From Annona cherimola (taxonomy: Eukaryota; Streptophyta; Magnoliopsida; Magnoliales; Annonaceae), in contig CM059975.1 of NCBI GenBank assembly GCA_030490835.1, forward strand, positions 60,441,174 to 60,505,173: DNA of 64,000 nucleotides, in the 5' to 3' direction. Positions within the stretch are counted from its first letter, which is position 1. Every line of letters begins with the position of its first letter. The position numbers and the translations under genes are program-made. Below, in pieces: positions 46,091-57,470 of the stretch. The notes below the pieces were generated by a model. It did not search any database, had not been told where the DNA came from, and worked only from the letters and a program-made list of their open reading frames with translations.

Positions 46091-47149
46091 TATACTTATA
46101 TATTTTTCATTATGCTTTCAATATTTTTATTTTTCTTTGCTATATTTGCACATAAAAATAAAATTTTCACTTTGCAAATTCAACCATCTACTAGAAATAT
46201 TGTAAGAATGAAATAAATTTATATTATAAATTTTCCAACATTTTTAGTGTGTGTTTAACATTTTATAAAACTTTTGAAATAAATTTTTTGGGAAATTCTC
46301 AAATGTACCTATGAATTTTCACCCTAATTCCTTATATACCCACGAATTTCAAAAACTTCCTCCATTACCCATAAATTTTCATCAAAATTCCTCCCATCCA
46401 TGTTATTGAAGTTCGTTACCTACATTTTTTATTTTCTTCAATTTTTAATATTTGAAAATGCAATTTACTCACCTGGTGATGAGATGGATTTTTTACTAGT
46501 AGCAAATAAATGAGTTTTCTTAGATATACAACTCAAGTAGAATACCTATGAGTTGACCGATCGAGTACCTTAAAATGGGTAGATTCGATTTTGAATTTCT
46601 TACCCACAGGGTTAGTTCAGTTTTAAATAAAAAAAATACCTATCCAAATTCAACTAAGATCACGTATTTGAAATCGATCCAAATTTCATAATATATGACT
46701 TATATTATTTCCATAACCCTAAAAGTCTCCAACTCCCTGAAGTCATGAAATCTAAAGCCCTAAAATTATTTTTGTTGTTTTTCTCTTCCATTTAATTTTG
46801 CTAGAGAGCTTTGACTTCCTCGGTTTTCCTCGTTTTTCTCGCCTGGTTCCCAATCACACTGATATCACCTCTTTCTAGTTTCTTCCTCTCCATTTCATCT
46901 TCTAAGTCTACTTCCTTTCTTCCTTTACATTTTCATTTTCCTCCCATCTTCATCTTCAGTTTCTAGTTCATTTTCAATGCTGCCTCTAATCTCTAGCTCA
47001 GACATGCATTTCTGATGAACAAAGGGTCCTAGTCTTCCATTCTAGGTCAATTGGAATCTCTTTCCCTTAATTCTTCTTTATTGCACTCATTTCATCATTG
47101 GTTTGATTTGATCAATTTCTAGCCTATTCCCTCAACTCGATTACATTTT
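46091..47149. other. AT-rich stretch without recognised gene
   Basis: From 46800 to 47000 the + strand turns pyrimidine-rich (runs such as TTCCTCCCATCTTCATCTTC), like a 5' leader, but no ORF of coding character follows before LTR G. Nothing else is identifiable. Confidence 0.4.
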
Positions 47150-48576
47150 AGGGTGAAATGTAGAAAGCAAGTAGAAGAGCAAAAATGATATGAATGCACA
47201 GACACAAAGAACACATGGAATTATAGTGGTTCAAGCAACTTTTCTACTTCATTATTCTAAACACACACTCATCATGTCTTGAGTTCCACTATCTCAGTAA
47301 ATTTATAACTAGAGTTTCAACTCTTTTCTATATTGTAGCTCTAGGAATGCTTTTACAATAAGCTTACAAGTAGATGACAAGTCCCACTCTAATCAATCAC
47401 TACTTATATTTCACCTTAACCTAGATCTTCAATACCCAACCAAGTAACTCAATACAATAAGAAAATGAATAAAACAAGTGATTCTACACTTTACAGATTT
47501 GTGAAGACCAATTTGAGTACAACAACAAGGTCTTTAGAATTTGAAGAAATGAGAAGATAGAGCACTTGCAAAAAAATTGAGAGTCTTGTTTGAAAATCAC
47601 TAAATGCACTTTTTAATACTTGAGAGTAAGAAGGTGAGAGCTCAATTAAATTTTTTTGCGAAACCTCATAACTCTACTTAAGGTGTTTTATATAGTTCTC
47701 AGGGAGACTTAAAAGTTGGAGGGTGGGTAGTGCGCACTTTCAAATATTTTTGACCGTTGCTTAAGTCGACTTTCAAGTTGATTCTAGATGAAACTTTTTG
47801 AACTGCAACTTTGCTTAAGTCGCATACTGAAGTTGACTTGGCTTACAAACGTTGATCTTTAGTTTTTACTCTTCAAGTTCCACTCTAAGTTGACTTGGAC
47901 TTGGGACTTCACCAAAGTCACATGTGAAGTCAATTTGGGCTTTGACTTCACTATATGTTAAAATTCATGAACTCTAAATCTTTCTTCTTTTAGTCTTCTT
48001 TTCCTAAAGTCTTGCTCCTAGGTCGACTTCATGTGAGACTTGACTCGAGTCGCATGTGAAGTCAACTTAGGATTGAGACTTTAGTTTTGGTAGTTGGCAA
48101 AATTTTCATTTCCTCTTTTAAATATTCAAGTCTTAGTGTTTGGGTCAACTTTGAATCTAACTTTATCCAAATCTCATGATGAAGTCAACTTGGATTGCAA
48201 CTTCATTCTTCATGCTTTAGTCAGAGGAAATTTTAGCTGCTTGATTCACTCTAGGTTTCATTCTAAGTCAACTTTGTCCTGTGACTTCGCCAAAGTCGCA
48301 TGCTGAGTCGACTTGGGATGCGACTTCATTAGTCAAATTTCCACACTAAAATCTCTTACTCCATAAAGTTGATGTTGGAGTCAACTTGGGTATCAACTTC
48401 ACCTAATTCAATGTTGTAGTCGACTTAATTTTGCAACTTGATTGGTTTTCACTTGAATTTTTAAAATCTTAACTTTGAAAATCAAACACATTAGTAGCCT
48501 CAACATTCTTAAATTTGTTGTTAATTTTTAAATTTTAGATATAACTTGATTTGCAATTCAAGTAATTGAGTTCACA
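47150..48576 (-). mobile_element. SIRE-family LTR G, truncated
   Basis: On + it starts inside the LTR (GGGTGAAATGTAGAAAGCAA near 47152) and ends AATTGAGTTCACA at 48576. Blocks are TTATAGTGGTTCAAGC near 47222, a 'catgtcttgagttccactat' box near 47273, and the TCGACTT/TGCGACTTC field 47760-48440. On -, CTATATAAAACACC near 47690 is a good TATA box. Confidence 0.7.
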
Positions 48577-49840
48577 TTATATGGATGATTTTACGTCTCT
48601 TTTTGGTTGAAGTACTCATATTAATTTATCTGAATACTTTACTTCTATTTTGGTGGAGATTTCTATTTGTTTTTTTGCATAATTTTATATGAAAATGGCT
48701 CCCTTGAGGAAGGATATCCTTTATTTTCACGTGTTACAATTTATTTATTGTTGTTTAATCTTAGCACATCATGTAGTTTAGGATACCATGCAATTTCATA
48801 GAATACCTAAAGCTCTATCTCCAATTACATATGGTTTATTAGTTTTATATTTGTTTCTTTGTGTCTTACATTTCCTAATTTCAACTAAAAGAACTTAAAA
48901 ATGGATCTTAGGAAAGGTGTTATCTTCCAATTTGTGAAAGATGTTGTCTAAAGTCCAGTGGATGATTATCTTGTTTTGAAAGACGAGATTGGCGATTCTA
49001 TGAGTACATGTTTCTTTCAAAGATTGAAAACTATTATAGAAAAGAAACACAACTTGTGAAGCACATGAATTCATTTGTTTCATGTATCGCTAGTTATGAA
49101 AGAATATTTTTCATGTCAGTTTCTTGGAAAAATTTTGTAATACATGGTTTAATTCTAAAAAGGGATTTAAATTCATGTTATGTGCTTGTTAAAGTTTTTA
49201 TGGGAACCAATTTGGAACTAAAATAGAATTAACATCTCTTAGAAAAATAAGGTAAGTAAGCCTCAAACTAACTTGACATAAAATAAAAGGTATGAGTTTA
49301 AAAAATAGTATAAGGTAGGGTTGACCCTACTTGGACCTACACAACCTAGGTTTCACCCCTAGATTTTCTCCCATGCTCATAGTCAATGTCATTAGTGGTT
49401 TTATGAGGTCTTGTTGCCATCGATTTTAAGGAGGAAGAGGATGACTATAAATGAGATCCGCCATGAGTTGTTTCTCTACTTATTGATTATCATATGTACA
49501 TCATCACTCACCATATCCTTTTGCTCTAGTAGCTTCCCACTCACCAAGGACTTTATAATTCGTCAAAAGCAAAAGTTCATGGTAACCATTAACCCATAAG
49601 TCCCGCATTCATTGCCCTTTTTCTCCAATTGCTCTGCCTGATTAAAAAATCTAAAACAATCTCCCTCCTATAACTAGCACCTCTCCATTAAAATCAATGA
49701 GCCATCCCAAATCCAATAACCAACATTCCACCAAACTCAAATAACCAACAATCCATTAAACCTTAGTTGGCAAAAACTCAATAGATGTATCTAGTAGTAC
49801 TCTAACAACTCGTAAGAATTTAAATGCTTGTAAAGGAAGA
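48577..49840. other. Stretch without recognised gene
   Basis: Several short + frames (48900-49230, 49411-49599) show no known motif and no shared homology with other parts of the window. The 72-residue frame at 49008 is the longest and could be a decayed exon or TE piece; nothing supports either. Confidence 0.35.
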
Positions 49841-50939
49841 TGTTTTTCCCTTTACTAAAAGTGCACATAATGTCTCCATAGTTATTCCTTTTCTTCATTC
49901 ATTTTAGTTTCTACGTGTGCTGCTAGCACTATAGAAGTTCCCCTATTCTATATTAGATGAAGAGAATCAAATCTTGCCCATTATGTGGAAAGACAAAGGC
50001 AATCCACTGAGCCGAAACGATTCAAATTATCAAGTGCCTTGATCGTTGGAAATTACAACAATAGCTAATTGGATTGATTTTCAATCGTGGAAGGAGATTC
50101 TAACTAGAATAGGGGCTATGGACTTATGCTATAAATTGGTATTAGATTCCATGCAAGCAACTACTAGATTTAATGGAGGAAGTACCAAAGAAGACAGGCT
50201 GCCAAATTTAGGATCGTCCTCTAACTATGGAAGTGCGGTGGTTGTAATTGCTATAATGGATTTTCTTTAAGGATGAGCTTTATGGTTGAAAGAATATTGA
50301 AGATGTGAGATCATGGTTGATGTGAAGATGGAGGGGTTACTATTAGCCTATTGCTTGACGATGTGGATGAAATCCCAAGCATGATGTCGACCATGTTTTT
50401 CCCTTTATTAAAATTGCATATAATGTCCCCACAATTGTCCCTTTTCTTCGTTCATTCTAGTTCTTATGCATGCCGCTAGCACTATGGAAGTTCCCACTAT
50501 TCTATATCAGATGTAGAGAATCAGATCTTGCCCACTGATTGAAAAGACGTTGACCATGAACTATAAGCCAAAACAATTCAAAGTATCAAGTGAACCCTGA
50601 TTGTTGGAAATTACAACAAATACCTAACTGGATGATTTGTTGTCACAAAAGGAGATTCTGATAAGAATAGGGGCGATGGAATTATGCTATAAATTAGTAT
50701 TGGATTCCATGCAAGCAACTATTGAATTTAATGGAGAAAATGCCAGAGAAGACAGGGCTACCAAATTTTGGGGTCATCCTCTAATTATGGAAGTGCGGTG
50801 GTTGTAATTGCTATGATGAATTTTCTTTGAGGATGAGCTTATGGTTCAAAAAATAACAAAGGTCTGTAATCATGGTTGATGTGAAAATTGAGGGGTTACT
50901 AGTAGCCTGTTTCCTGATGATGTGGATGAAATCTCAAGT
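49841..50939. repeat. Tandem duplication, 2 units of about 0.55 kb
   Basis: Unit 1 (49841-50393) and unit 2 (50394-50939) match along their length: TGTTTTTCCCTTTACTAAAA versus TGTTTTTCCCTTTATTAAAA, then CACTATAGAAGTTCCC, TTGGAAATTACAACAA, GATTCCATGCAAGCAACTA and GAAGTGCGGTGGTTGTAATT in both. By eye they differ at roughly one base in ten with small indels. The unit does not match other repeats in the window. The 74-residue frame in unit 1 (50046-50270) is broken in unit 2, so coding is not supported. Confidence 0.85.
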
Positions 50940-52053
50940 TCCACTATTGGTTTTACCCTTCCTACTAAAGATGGACAAAATGGGAAACTTAAGAGATAAA
51001 ATTCTTTGTGAAAACTAGGTTAAATTATAATAATGGTAACCCTAGTTTTAGATGTAAATTTGAAAAATAAGAGGAATATCATAATTAATGAAACTTGCTT
51101 GAAAAGAGATTAATCTGCTGTAGTTTAGAAAATGAGTTAATTTATAATTTTAGAAAGAGTATATTAGAAAGGGACTAATTTGTAAATTTTAGAAAGAATA
51201 GAGACAAAGGTTAATTAGCAATTTAGAAAGAATGAGGTTAATTTATAAATTTTAAAAAGAATAGGGTTAAAATGTAATTTTTAAAAGAGTATAAACAAAA
51301 GGGACTAAATTGAAATTCTGGAAATATTAGAGATTTAGAAGAAAATTATAAATTTTGGGAAGTGTAAAAATGAAAGGTTACTTCTAAAGTAATTAAGCTA
51401 AGGAGGAAGGATAATGTAATATTAGGTGGAGGGCAATTGTCCTAAATAGATGGGATTTCGTAAAAGCACCTTAAAAGGTACGAATTTGCATAAAACTAAG
51501 GTCATGCCAAGTCTTATAAATGTAGTTAAGGTAACTTTAGGGATACAAAATTAAAGTTCAAAGAAGTGTGCTTAAGAAAGAAGAAAGTTAGGAGAAAGAA
51601 GCCATTCAAAGGTATGTGCAGTATTATTAACTTTAATTTGCAAATTTGCGTAGTTCTTATAAAAAATAATAAAATAAAACAAAAATCCTTAGACATACAT
51701 GGACGTCCAGACTATGCATGGACTCTAGCCATGCATGGAACGCCCATGCCATGAATGATCTAGATTAATAATAAAGAAAAATGGCAATCATTTTTTGTTG
51801 AAAAAATATATATGTCCCATATGTATGTTTCTATGAAACTTTTCTTCTATGTAATCACTTCTATTTTTAATATCTTAATGATTTATGGAAAATTCACTTC
51901 ATCTATTTTATTTAGCACGATTTATAATATCCTAGAGACTCTTTTCATTTGTCTAGTATCAATTTTAAAGTCGAATTTTCAACATCTAAAAATGTGGCCC
52001 ATGCACATATTTGATTTGGATGAAAGTTGATCTTTTAGCTAAACAAATGATAC
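50940..52053. other. AT-rich stretch with degenerate short repeats
   Basis: Between 51105 and 51330 the words GGGACTAATTTGTAAATTTT and AGAAAGAATAGGGTTAA-like variants recur about five times at loose spacing. At 51686-51760 there is a cluster of CATGGACGTCCA and CATGCATGGA words, partly palindromic. No gene is supported. Confidence 0.4.
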
Positions 52054-52056
52054 TAA

Positions 52057-52329
52057 GGGTGTGTTTGGCAATATTTAAAAAATGTCAAGCTAAAACTTTG
52101 CACTCTCCATGACTATCCTATTTTAATTATTTCTTCATATTTTCCTACTTAACTTTTTGACTTTTCAATCATTTTTACACAATTATTCATACAACTAATC
52201 TATCTATTTTAATTTTATCCTTTTTACTCTTCATCATTACCTCCATATCACATCATTTTCTTTTAATTTAACAACTTTTATATTCAAAAAAATTTCATCC
52301 AAAATTTTTATTATTTCCTAAACACACCC
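52057..52329 (+). mobile_element. Tourist-like MITE, complete (TSD TAA)
   Basis: The termini are GGGTGTGTTTGG and CCTAAACACACCC, with TAA on both sides (52054-52056 and 52330-52332). The interior (AACTATCTATTTTAA-type and CATCATTACC words) matches the copies at 45296 and 55793. It is 273 bp and non-coding. The ends and TAA duplication indicate PIF/Harbinger mobilisation. Confidence 0.9.
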
Positions 52330-52545
52330 TAAATACAATGAATGGATTGGATATTTCGTCAAATATAAAAACTTAATATTGAAAGGGTTACATGGAACGA
52401 CTTCTATATAACTTAACTACATGGAAGTCAACCTGATATATGTGTATCCCAAGAGGTGATATAATAAATATAGTTATTATTAATAAATATTATTTAAGAA
52501 AAGATTTATATATTTGTTTGATACCAAAAATTCAAATAGCTAGAA

Positions 52546-52782
52546 TTAATAATTATTTTCGAGTTCTCTTTTATAATATCTTAAGGAAAGTATAATTCGT
52601 CTTAAATACCAGTCTGGATTCCTTTTTTCTCTTTCTTCTGACCTTATTAATAGCTTAGCTACTATTTTATGTTCTTTAACTAATTTTTTTATTTTGTAAT
52701 TTGGTGTGTTAGGGTTCACTGCACCGTGTATAGGTATGCCCATATCATGAATATAATAATCCATTATAGAGACATTTTTCAA
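52546..52782 (-). CDS. Unrecognised 78-residue ORF, possibly part of a spliced frame
   Basis: The frame on - encodes a charged, Lys/Arg/Glu-rich product: IPIHGAVNPNTPNYKIKKL, then RSEEREKRNPDWYLRR and RYYKRELENNY at the C-terminus. It does not overlap any identified transposon. Upstream on the same strand (complement of 53095-53030), MKKIKLLESDLIRLEKTL reads as a helical segment ending at GTAAGT, which could be an earlier exon; the gap to this ORF would be an AT-rich intron. I do not recognise the protein. It could be a decayed viral or TE piece, a small gene, or chance. Confidence 0.3.
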   Translation of the reverse strand: MKNVSIMDYYIHDMGIPIHGAVNPNTPNYKIKKLVKEHKIVAKLLIRSEEREKRNPDWYLRRIILSLRYYKRELENNY

Positions 52783-54862
52783 TTTTAAAACAAGTTTTTA
52801 TATTGTTGGTCTAATATTTTTCTAAATCTCAGATTAAGAGTTTCAAGAAGAAGGTATGCTTCATTAAAAAAATTTATTTTCTTTTATTTTAATGGTTTCT
52901 TTCTTGATATGCAAATGCATGCAAATACAATATACGAAAATATAGACGATTAATAGTTTGATTGATAATGAAAATTTACATTGAGTTTTAAGTATGCAAA
53001 TACAAGTTTGAAAATAAAACTTACAAAGTTTTCTCGAGACGGATCAAGTCACTTTCTAATAACTTGATCTTCTTCATAAGATCCAAATGGCGATAATCTA
53101 TGATCTTACTTTTGTGATTTTGGGAGTTTGAGAAAGAGAGGAATTACAAAGTTTGAACTATGTGAAACCCTAGTTGTGTAGAAGTCATGTAAATGATATT
53201 GAATAAACTATGTATGAATGATATATGCATATTTGAAGTGTTTGCAATTTTTAAGATTTTTGCAGCTAGGTCATCTATGTGAATGGTCGTTAAAATTTAC
53301 CAATTAAAGATAATGTGGGTTATTATGATTGAAATATCATATTAAGTATGGATAAATAATTAGCATGCTATGAAAATTTTGATTTAATTTTAAAATGTGA
53401 TCAATGGATATTAAGAGGCTAATTATGGAGACAAGTTGAGAAAATATTGAAAAATTCATAACTTGGTGACCTTAAATCGGATTGAGTGAAATTTGAGGGG
53501 GAAGCACATAATTTAATGCTTAATCTCATGGAAAAATTAGATTATGAAAATTTTGATGAAAAGTGATCATCACCGTTCAAAACTTAAAATGATCATAACT
53601 TGAGCTAGAAAGATCGAATTAAGATGAAATTTGAAATGAACGGCTAAAATTATGAAATCAAGGTTTTGGAAGGATTTGATCATGAAAATGATTAAGGAAC
53701 TAAGCTTGCACGAAATTAGCATGAGAAATTTGACTTTTCAAATCATAAAATAAATAGCATTTATGATGAAATTGAATAAAATAAATAAATAGAAAAAGAC
53801 AAATTTGAGGTGTCAAGAGAGGATAAATTGTAGGGTATTATGTAAATTATCAAAAATAAGAAAATCCCTGAAATTATCTCTTGATTCAATGCATAATTAA
53901 TGGGTCAAATGGAAAATGGAATAAGGGGCAAATTATGGACGTCCAAACAGCATTGTAGCTGGATTTTTGGAATTTTTTTATAATAAAATGTATACCCAAA
54001 GTCAACTATGAGTTAATGTAAGTAATTTTGCATTAAATAAAAGTGAAATTCGGATTTATTAGGAGCTGAATTGGACTGTTGAATGGAAGATGAAAAAGTG
54101 GACAGCAACATGTATCCAGGTTGATGTGGACGGTTTTGGCAGCTCAATGCATATTTTATATATATTTTTTATTAACCTAAATTGACCCTAAATTCCCTAC
54201 ACTACTAGATAACTAATTTATTAATTAAATAAAGCTTTAAAAAAATTTATTATGATGAGAACATCTGCTGCAAAGTTGGACGTGAGCAGACATCAAAAAA
54301 TGGACAGCAAAAAAGGTGGCCGTTCAGGTGGCCAGAAAAAGGATTTTTTGTATTTTTTAAAAATTTTAATATGCATGGATAATTATCCTAGGTAGTAGGG
54401 AATATAAATATGCATTTATTATTTGCAAAATTCGTTGAAAAAAATTGAGAAAGGTAGCTGATGATGGACATGCAACAGACGGACAGATTAGGGATAATTT
54501 AATCCAATGGATAATTAGTGAATTTATAAATAAGAAAAAAATAATTTTAATGGCCCAAAATTTTCCATGTCAGCAAAGAGGATAGGAATGCATTGGAAAT
54601 TGCATGGATGATGTGGCATGTGGGGCCCATTTGCTGGAAATTTCCAGCTAGTTGCTTAAAAGGCGAGGGGACGTCCAAGCATGGGGATTGAACACTTAGA
54701 AAATTTTTGGAATTTCGAGCTCCCATTTTCACAGCAGCTCACATCCCCCTTTTCACTCCTTTCAAACCCAAAAAATTTATGGAAGAAACAAAGATTGAAA
54801 AGGAGGAGTTTAGAAGAAGAAGTTGCTTGAGAAAAGGAGAAGTGAAGTAGCACACAACACAA

Positions 54863-57048
54863 GTAAGTAGATGGTTTGAGTTCAAGTGATTCTACTCTAG
54901 TTTTTCTAAGAAATTTGTTAGCTATGTATGTGTTTCATAATGAAACTTTAATGAAGAATTATGATGCTTTTCATTAGGGAATTTAATGGAAATTTATAGC
55001 AAGTAGTATAGTTAAGTGTTAGAGGTAAGTAAGAAAAGTGTTTGGTGTGATGTATAAGCTTTTACTCTAGCTTGATCATGCTGAAATTTTGTTTTAAGTT
55101 GCTGTTTATATTAGTGAATGTATTCACATGATAAATCATGATTTAGTGTTGATTATATCTGAAATTTAGCATGTGTTGTGAAGTATAGAAGGTAAGTTAG
55201 TTATGGTATCATCTAAGACCCTAAATTCATTTCTAAATGATGAAAATGATAAAGGAAATGATTTAAATAAATTATGAATGAAATATAGGTTAAAATACCC
55301 TAAATATAGGACACTTTGGACGTGAATAAGGGCATCACATAAACTGCCTAAATTCGGATTTTAACAGAAGGGAAAAGTGGACGTCCAAATGGTGTCAACG
55401 GGTACCCTATACAAGTATAAAATATTGCTGTTTTACAAATAATTTATCTATGGATTTTAAATGTGTGAAAATGTATTGAATTTAGGATAAGAAATTGGGA
55501 GGAATTTCTGGAATTAAATTGATAAAAATCTGTCTATATTGGAGTACCAAAAGAGACTAAGTGTGAAAAATTGATGTCAAAGTGGCTGTTTTTGTAAATT
55601 CGAGAATTGTGAATAAAAAATTCACAAAAATGCATTAATTAGGTGTTAAATGAAGTGAATAAACTTGCTGAATTAGTGGATAAGTTTTTGATTTGAAAAA
55701 CTTTAAGAAAAGTATGAATTAGACCCAGTTAGACGCACATAAGAGAAGCAAAGCACATGATTAAATGAGGAATGCAATATGTAAAATACTAAGGGTGTGT
55801 TTGGTTACACAAAAACATGTCCATGAAAAATTTTCAATCAAAAACTTTTCACTCTCCATAACTACCTTATTTTTTAATTATTTTTTCACATTTTCCTATA
55901 TAAACAACCCTACTTTTCAATCATTTCCACACAAATACCCATACAACTACCCTATCTATTTTAACTTTATTTTCTTTACACCTCATTATTACCCCTATCA
56001 TATCACATCATTTTCTATCAACTTGACAACTTCTACTCTGAAAAGTTTTCATCAAAAAGTTTTACTCCCAACCAAACGCACCCTAAAATGCAAAAATATG
56101 ATAAAATATCATGGAAAAACATGAAATGTATTTCTAAATCGATAATCTCAAATTTTGAGATTAATATATGAGAATTAAATATGAAGCATAATGAGTAGTT
56201 GAGATACGTAAGGGTTTAAAGGATGCATACCCGACTTGGAGATTTAACGGGTTATGAATAATATAAAAATGGGTTGGAAAACTAAATGAATGCAAGCAAA
56301 TAGAATTTATATGAAATTTATGTTATTCTGTCATAGGCAAAGGAAAGGAAAAAGTTGATCCGGGAAGCTCTCACGAACAAGGTAAGCAAGCAAAAAAAAT
56401 TTTTGTTTTAAATGAATTTCTATTTGTTAAAATTTCTTTGAAATATCTGTAAATGATGTTTTACTTGCTTTTCTTGATTTAGCAAATGTTATTTGGAATG
56501 TATTTCTAAATTTTTAAGGATGGTCAATCCTTAGTTCACTAGGTAATTTAAATTGATTTATATAACTGCTGTATGATAAATGAAAACTGTTGTCCTGTGA
56601 TATAACGTGTAAAAAATCATGCTAGCATGTCATGGATAAATTCATGTGCACAATGCATAAGGTTCACCTTAAAGGAATAAGCGGACCGATTGTCCCCCTT
56701 TGGTGTTACCGAGTCGCTAAAATAGGCTAAGGGCCGGCGGCATCTCCTTGTGTGAAAGGAGATGAAGACGGATGGTCGCCTAGCTAGCCTCCATCCTAAG
56801 GGATCATGAATTCATTCATTATTGGGTCATTGTATATCCCCGAGGGGGTATAAGGTTGCTTTCCCTGATGATTTTAAATAAAAGATTTCTGCTCCGCAGG
56901 TAGCTAATCACTTGATAAGTGTCTCTACTAAATGGAGAGAAACCTTTTTGTTGAAAAAGATTTCCTTTAAAATGATTTGCTTGGAAATATATAATGTTTG
57001 CTTATTGAGTGTTTAACTCACGTTTTTGTTTTCCAAACCCATAGACAG
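54863..57048 (+). promoter_or_regulatory. Predicted two-intron leader of the LTR at 53161
   Basis: Intron 1 would be 54863-56336 (about 1.18 kb without the MITE and its duplicated TAA), the micro-exon 56337-56381 (45 nt, purine-rich, GCAAAGGAAAGG...), and intron 2 56382-57048 (667 bp). The sites fit plant consensus (AA|GTAAGT, CATAG|G, AG|GTAAGC, GACAG|GT) and recur at matching places in four other LTRs of the group. No transcript evidence is available. Confidence 0.5.
55793..56083 (+). mobile_element. Tourist-like MITE nested in a solo LTR (TSD TAA)
   Basis: The ends are GGGTGTGTTTGGTTAC and AACCAAACGCACCC, with TAA at 55790-55792 and 56084-56086. It is 291 bp and non-coding, and it is younger than the LTR it lies in. 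The 119-residue frame at 55765-56124 is a frame through the MITE, not a gene. Confidence 0.92.
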
Positions 57049-57470
57049 GTGAATGAAGAGACTCGGCAGAGGAGTAAATAAAATACCATTTAGGCAAGAG
57101 AAAAACTTTTGCAGACATGATGATGTAGTAGAATTTATGTTGAATGAATGTAACTAAGTTGTTGTTTTCCTATGGACATCTATGATTATAACATGCAGTG
57201 ACATCTGATTTAGGAAGATGCTTAAATATTTCTGATTTACATGCATCATTGTGTGTTGAATGGATGGAAATGATTTAGTCATTACTTGAGATTTAATTAA
57301 GAGAAAATAAATTTTTATGTAAACATATTAAAATTGGGTAATTGTCCGTTAAAAACCCGCCGTGTGACAGGGCAACAATCCTGATCATGTTTACCAGTCA
57401 TACCGATCCTGAGGTAAGGCTTAGGATGTGACGCTCGGGTTGGGGGCGCCACAAACTACAAGGTTTAGAC

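Larger units (their letters stand above)
53161..57453 (+). mobile_element. Gypsy-type solo LTR (TSD AACTA) with nested MITE
   Basis: It starts TGTGAAACCCTAGTTGTG and ends GGGTTGGGGGCGCCACA, 4293 bp, with perfect AACTA at 53156-53160 and 57454-57458. Sense is +, opposite to the element at 25266-40387, with shared end blocks (GACGCTCGGGTTGGGG; GTGTGACAGGGCAACAATCC near 57361). Leader signals: TTAAAAGG near 54656 preceded by TGTGGGGCCCA; donor CACAA|GTAAGTAG at 54863; acceptor CTGTCATAG|GCAAAGG at 56336; donor CAAG|GTAAGCAAGC at 56382; acceptor AGACAG|GTGAATG at 57048. A MITE (55793-56083) sits in the first intron-like part. Confidence 0.9.
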
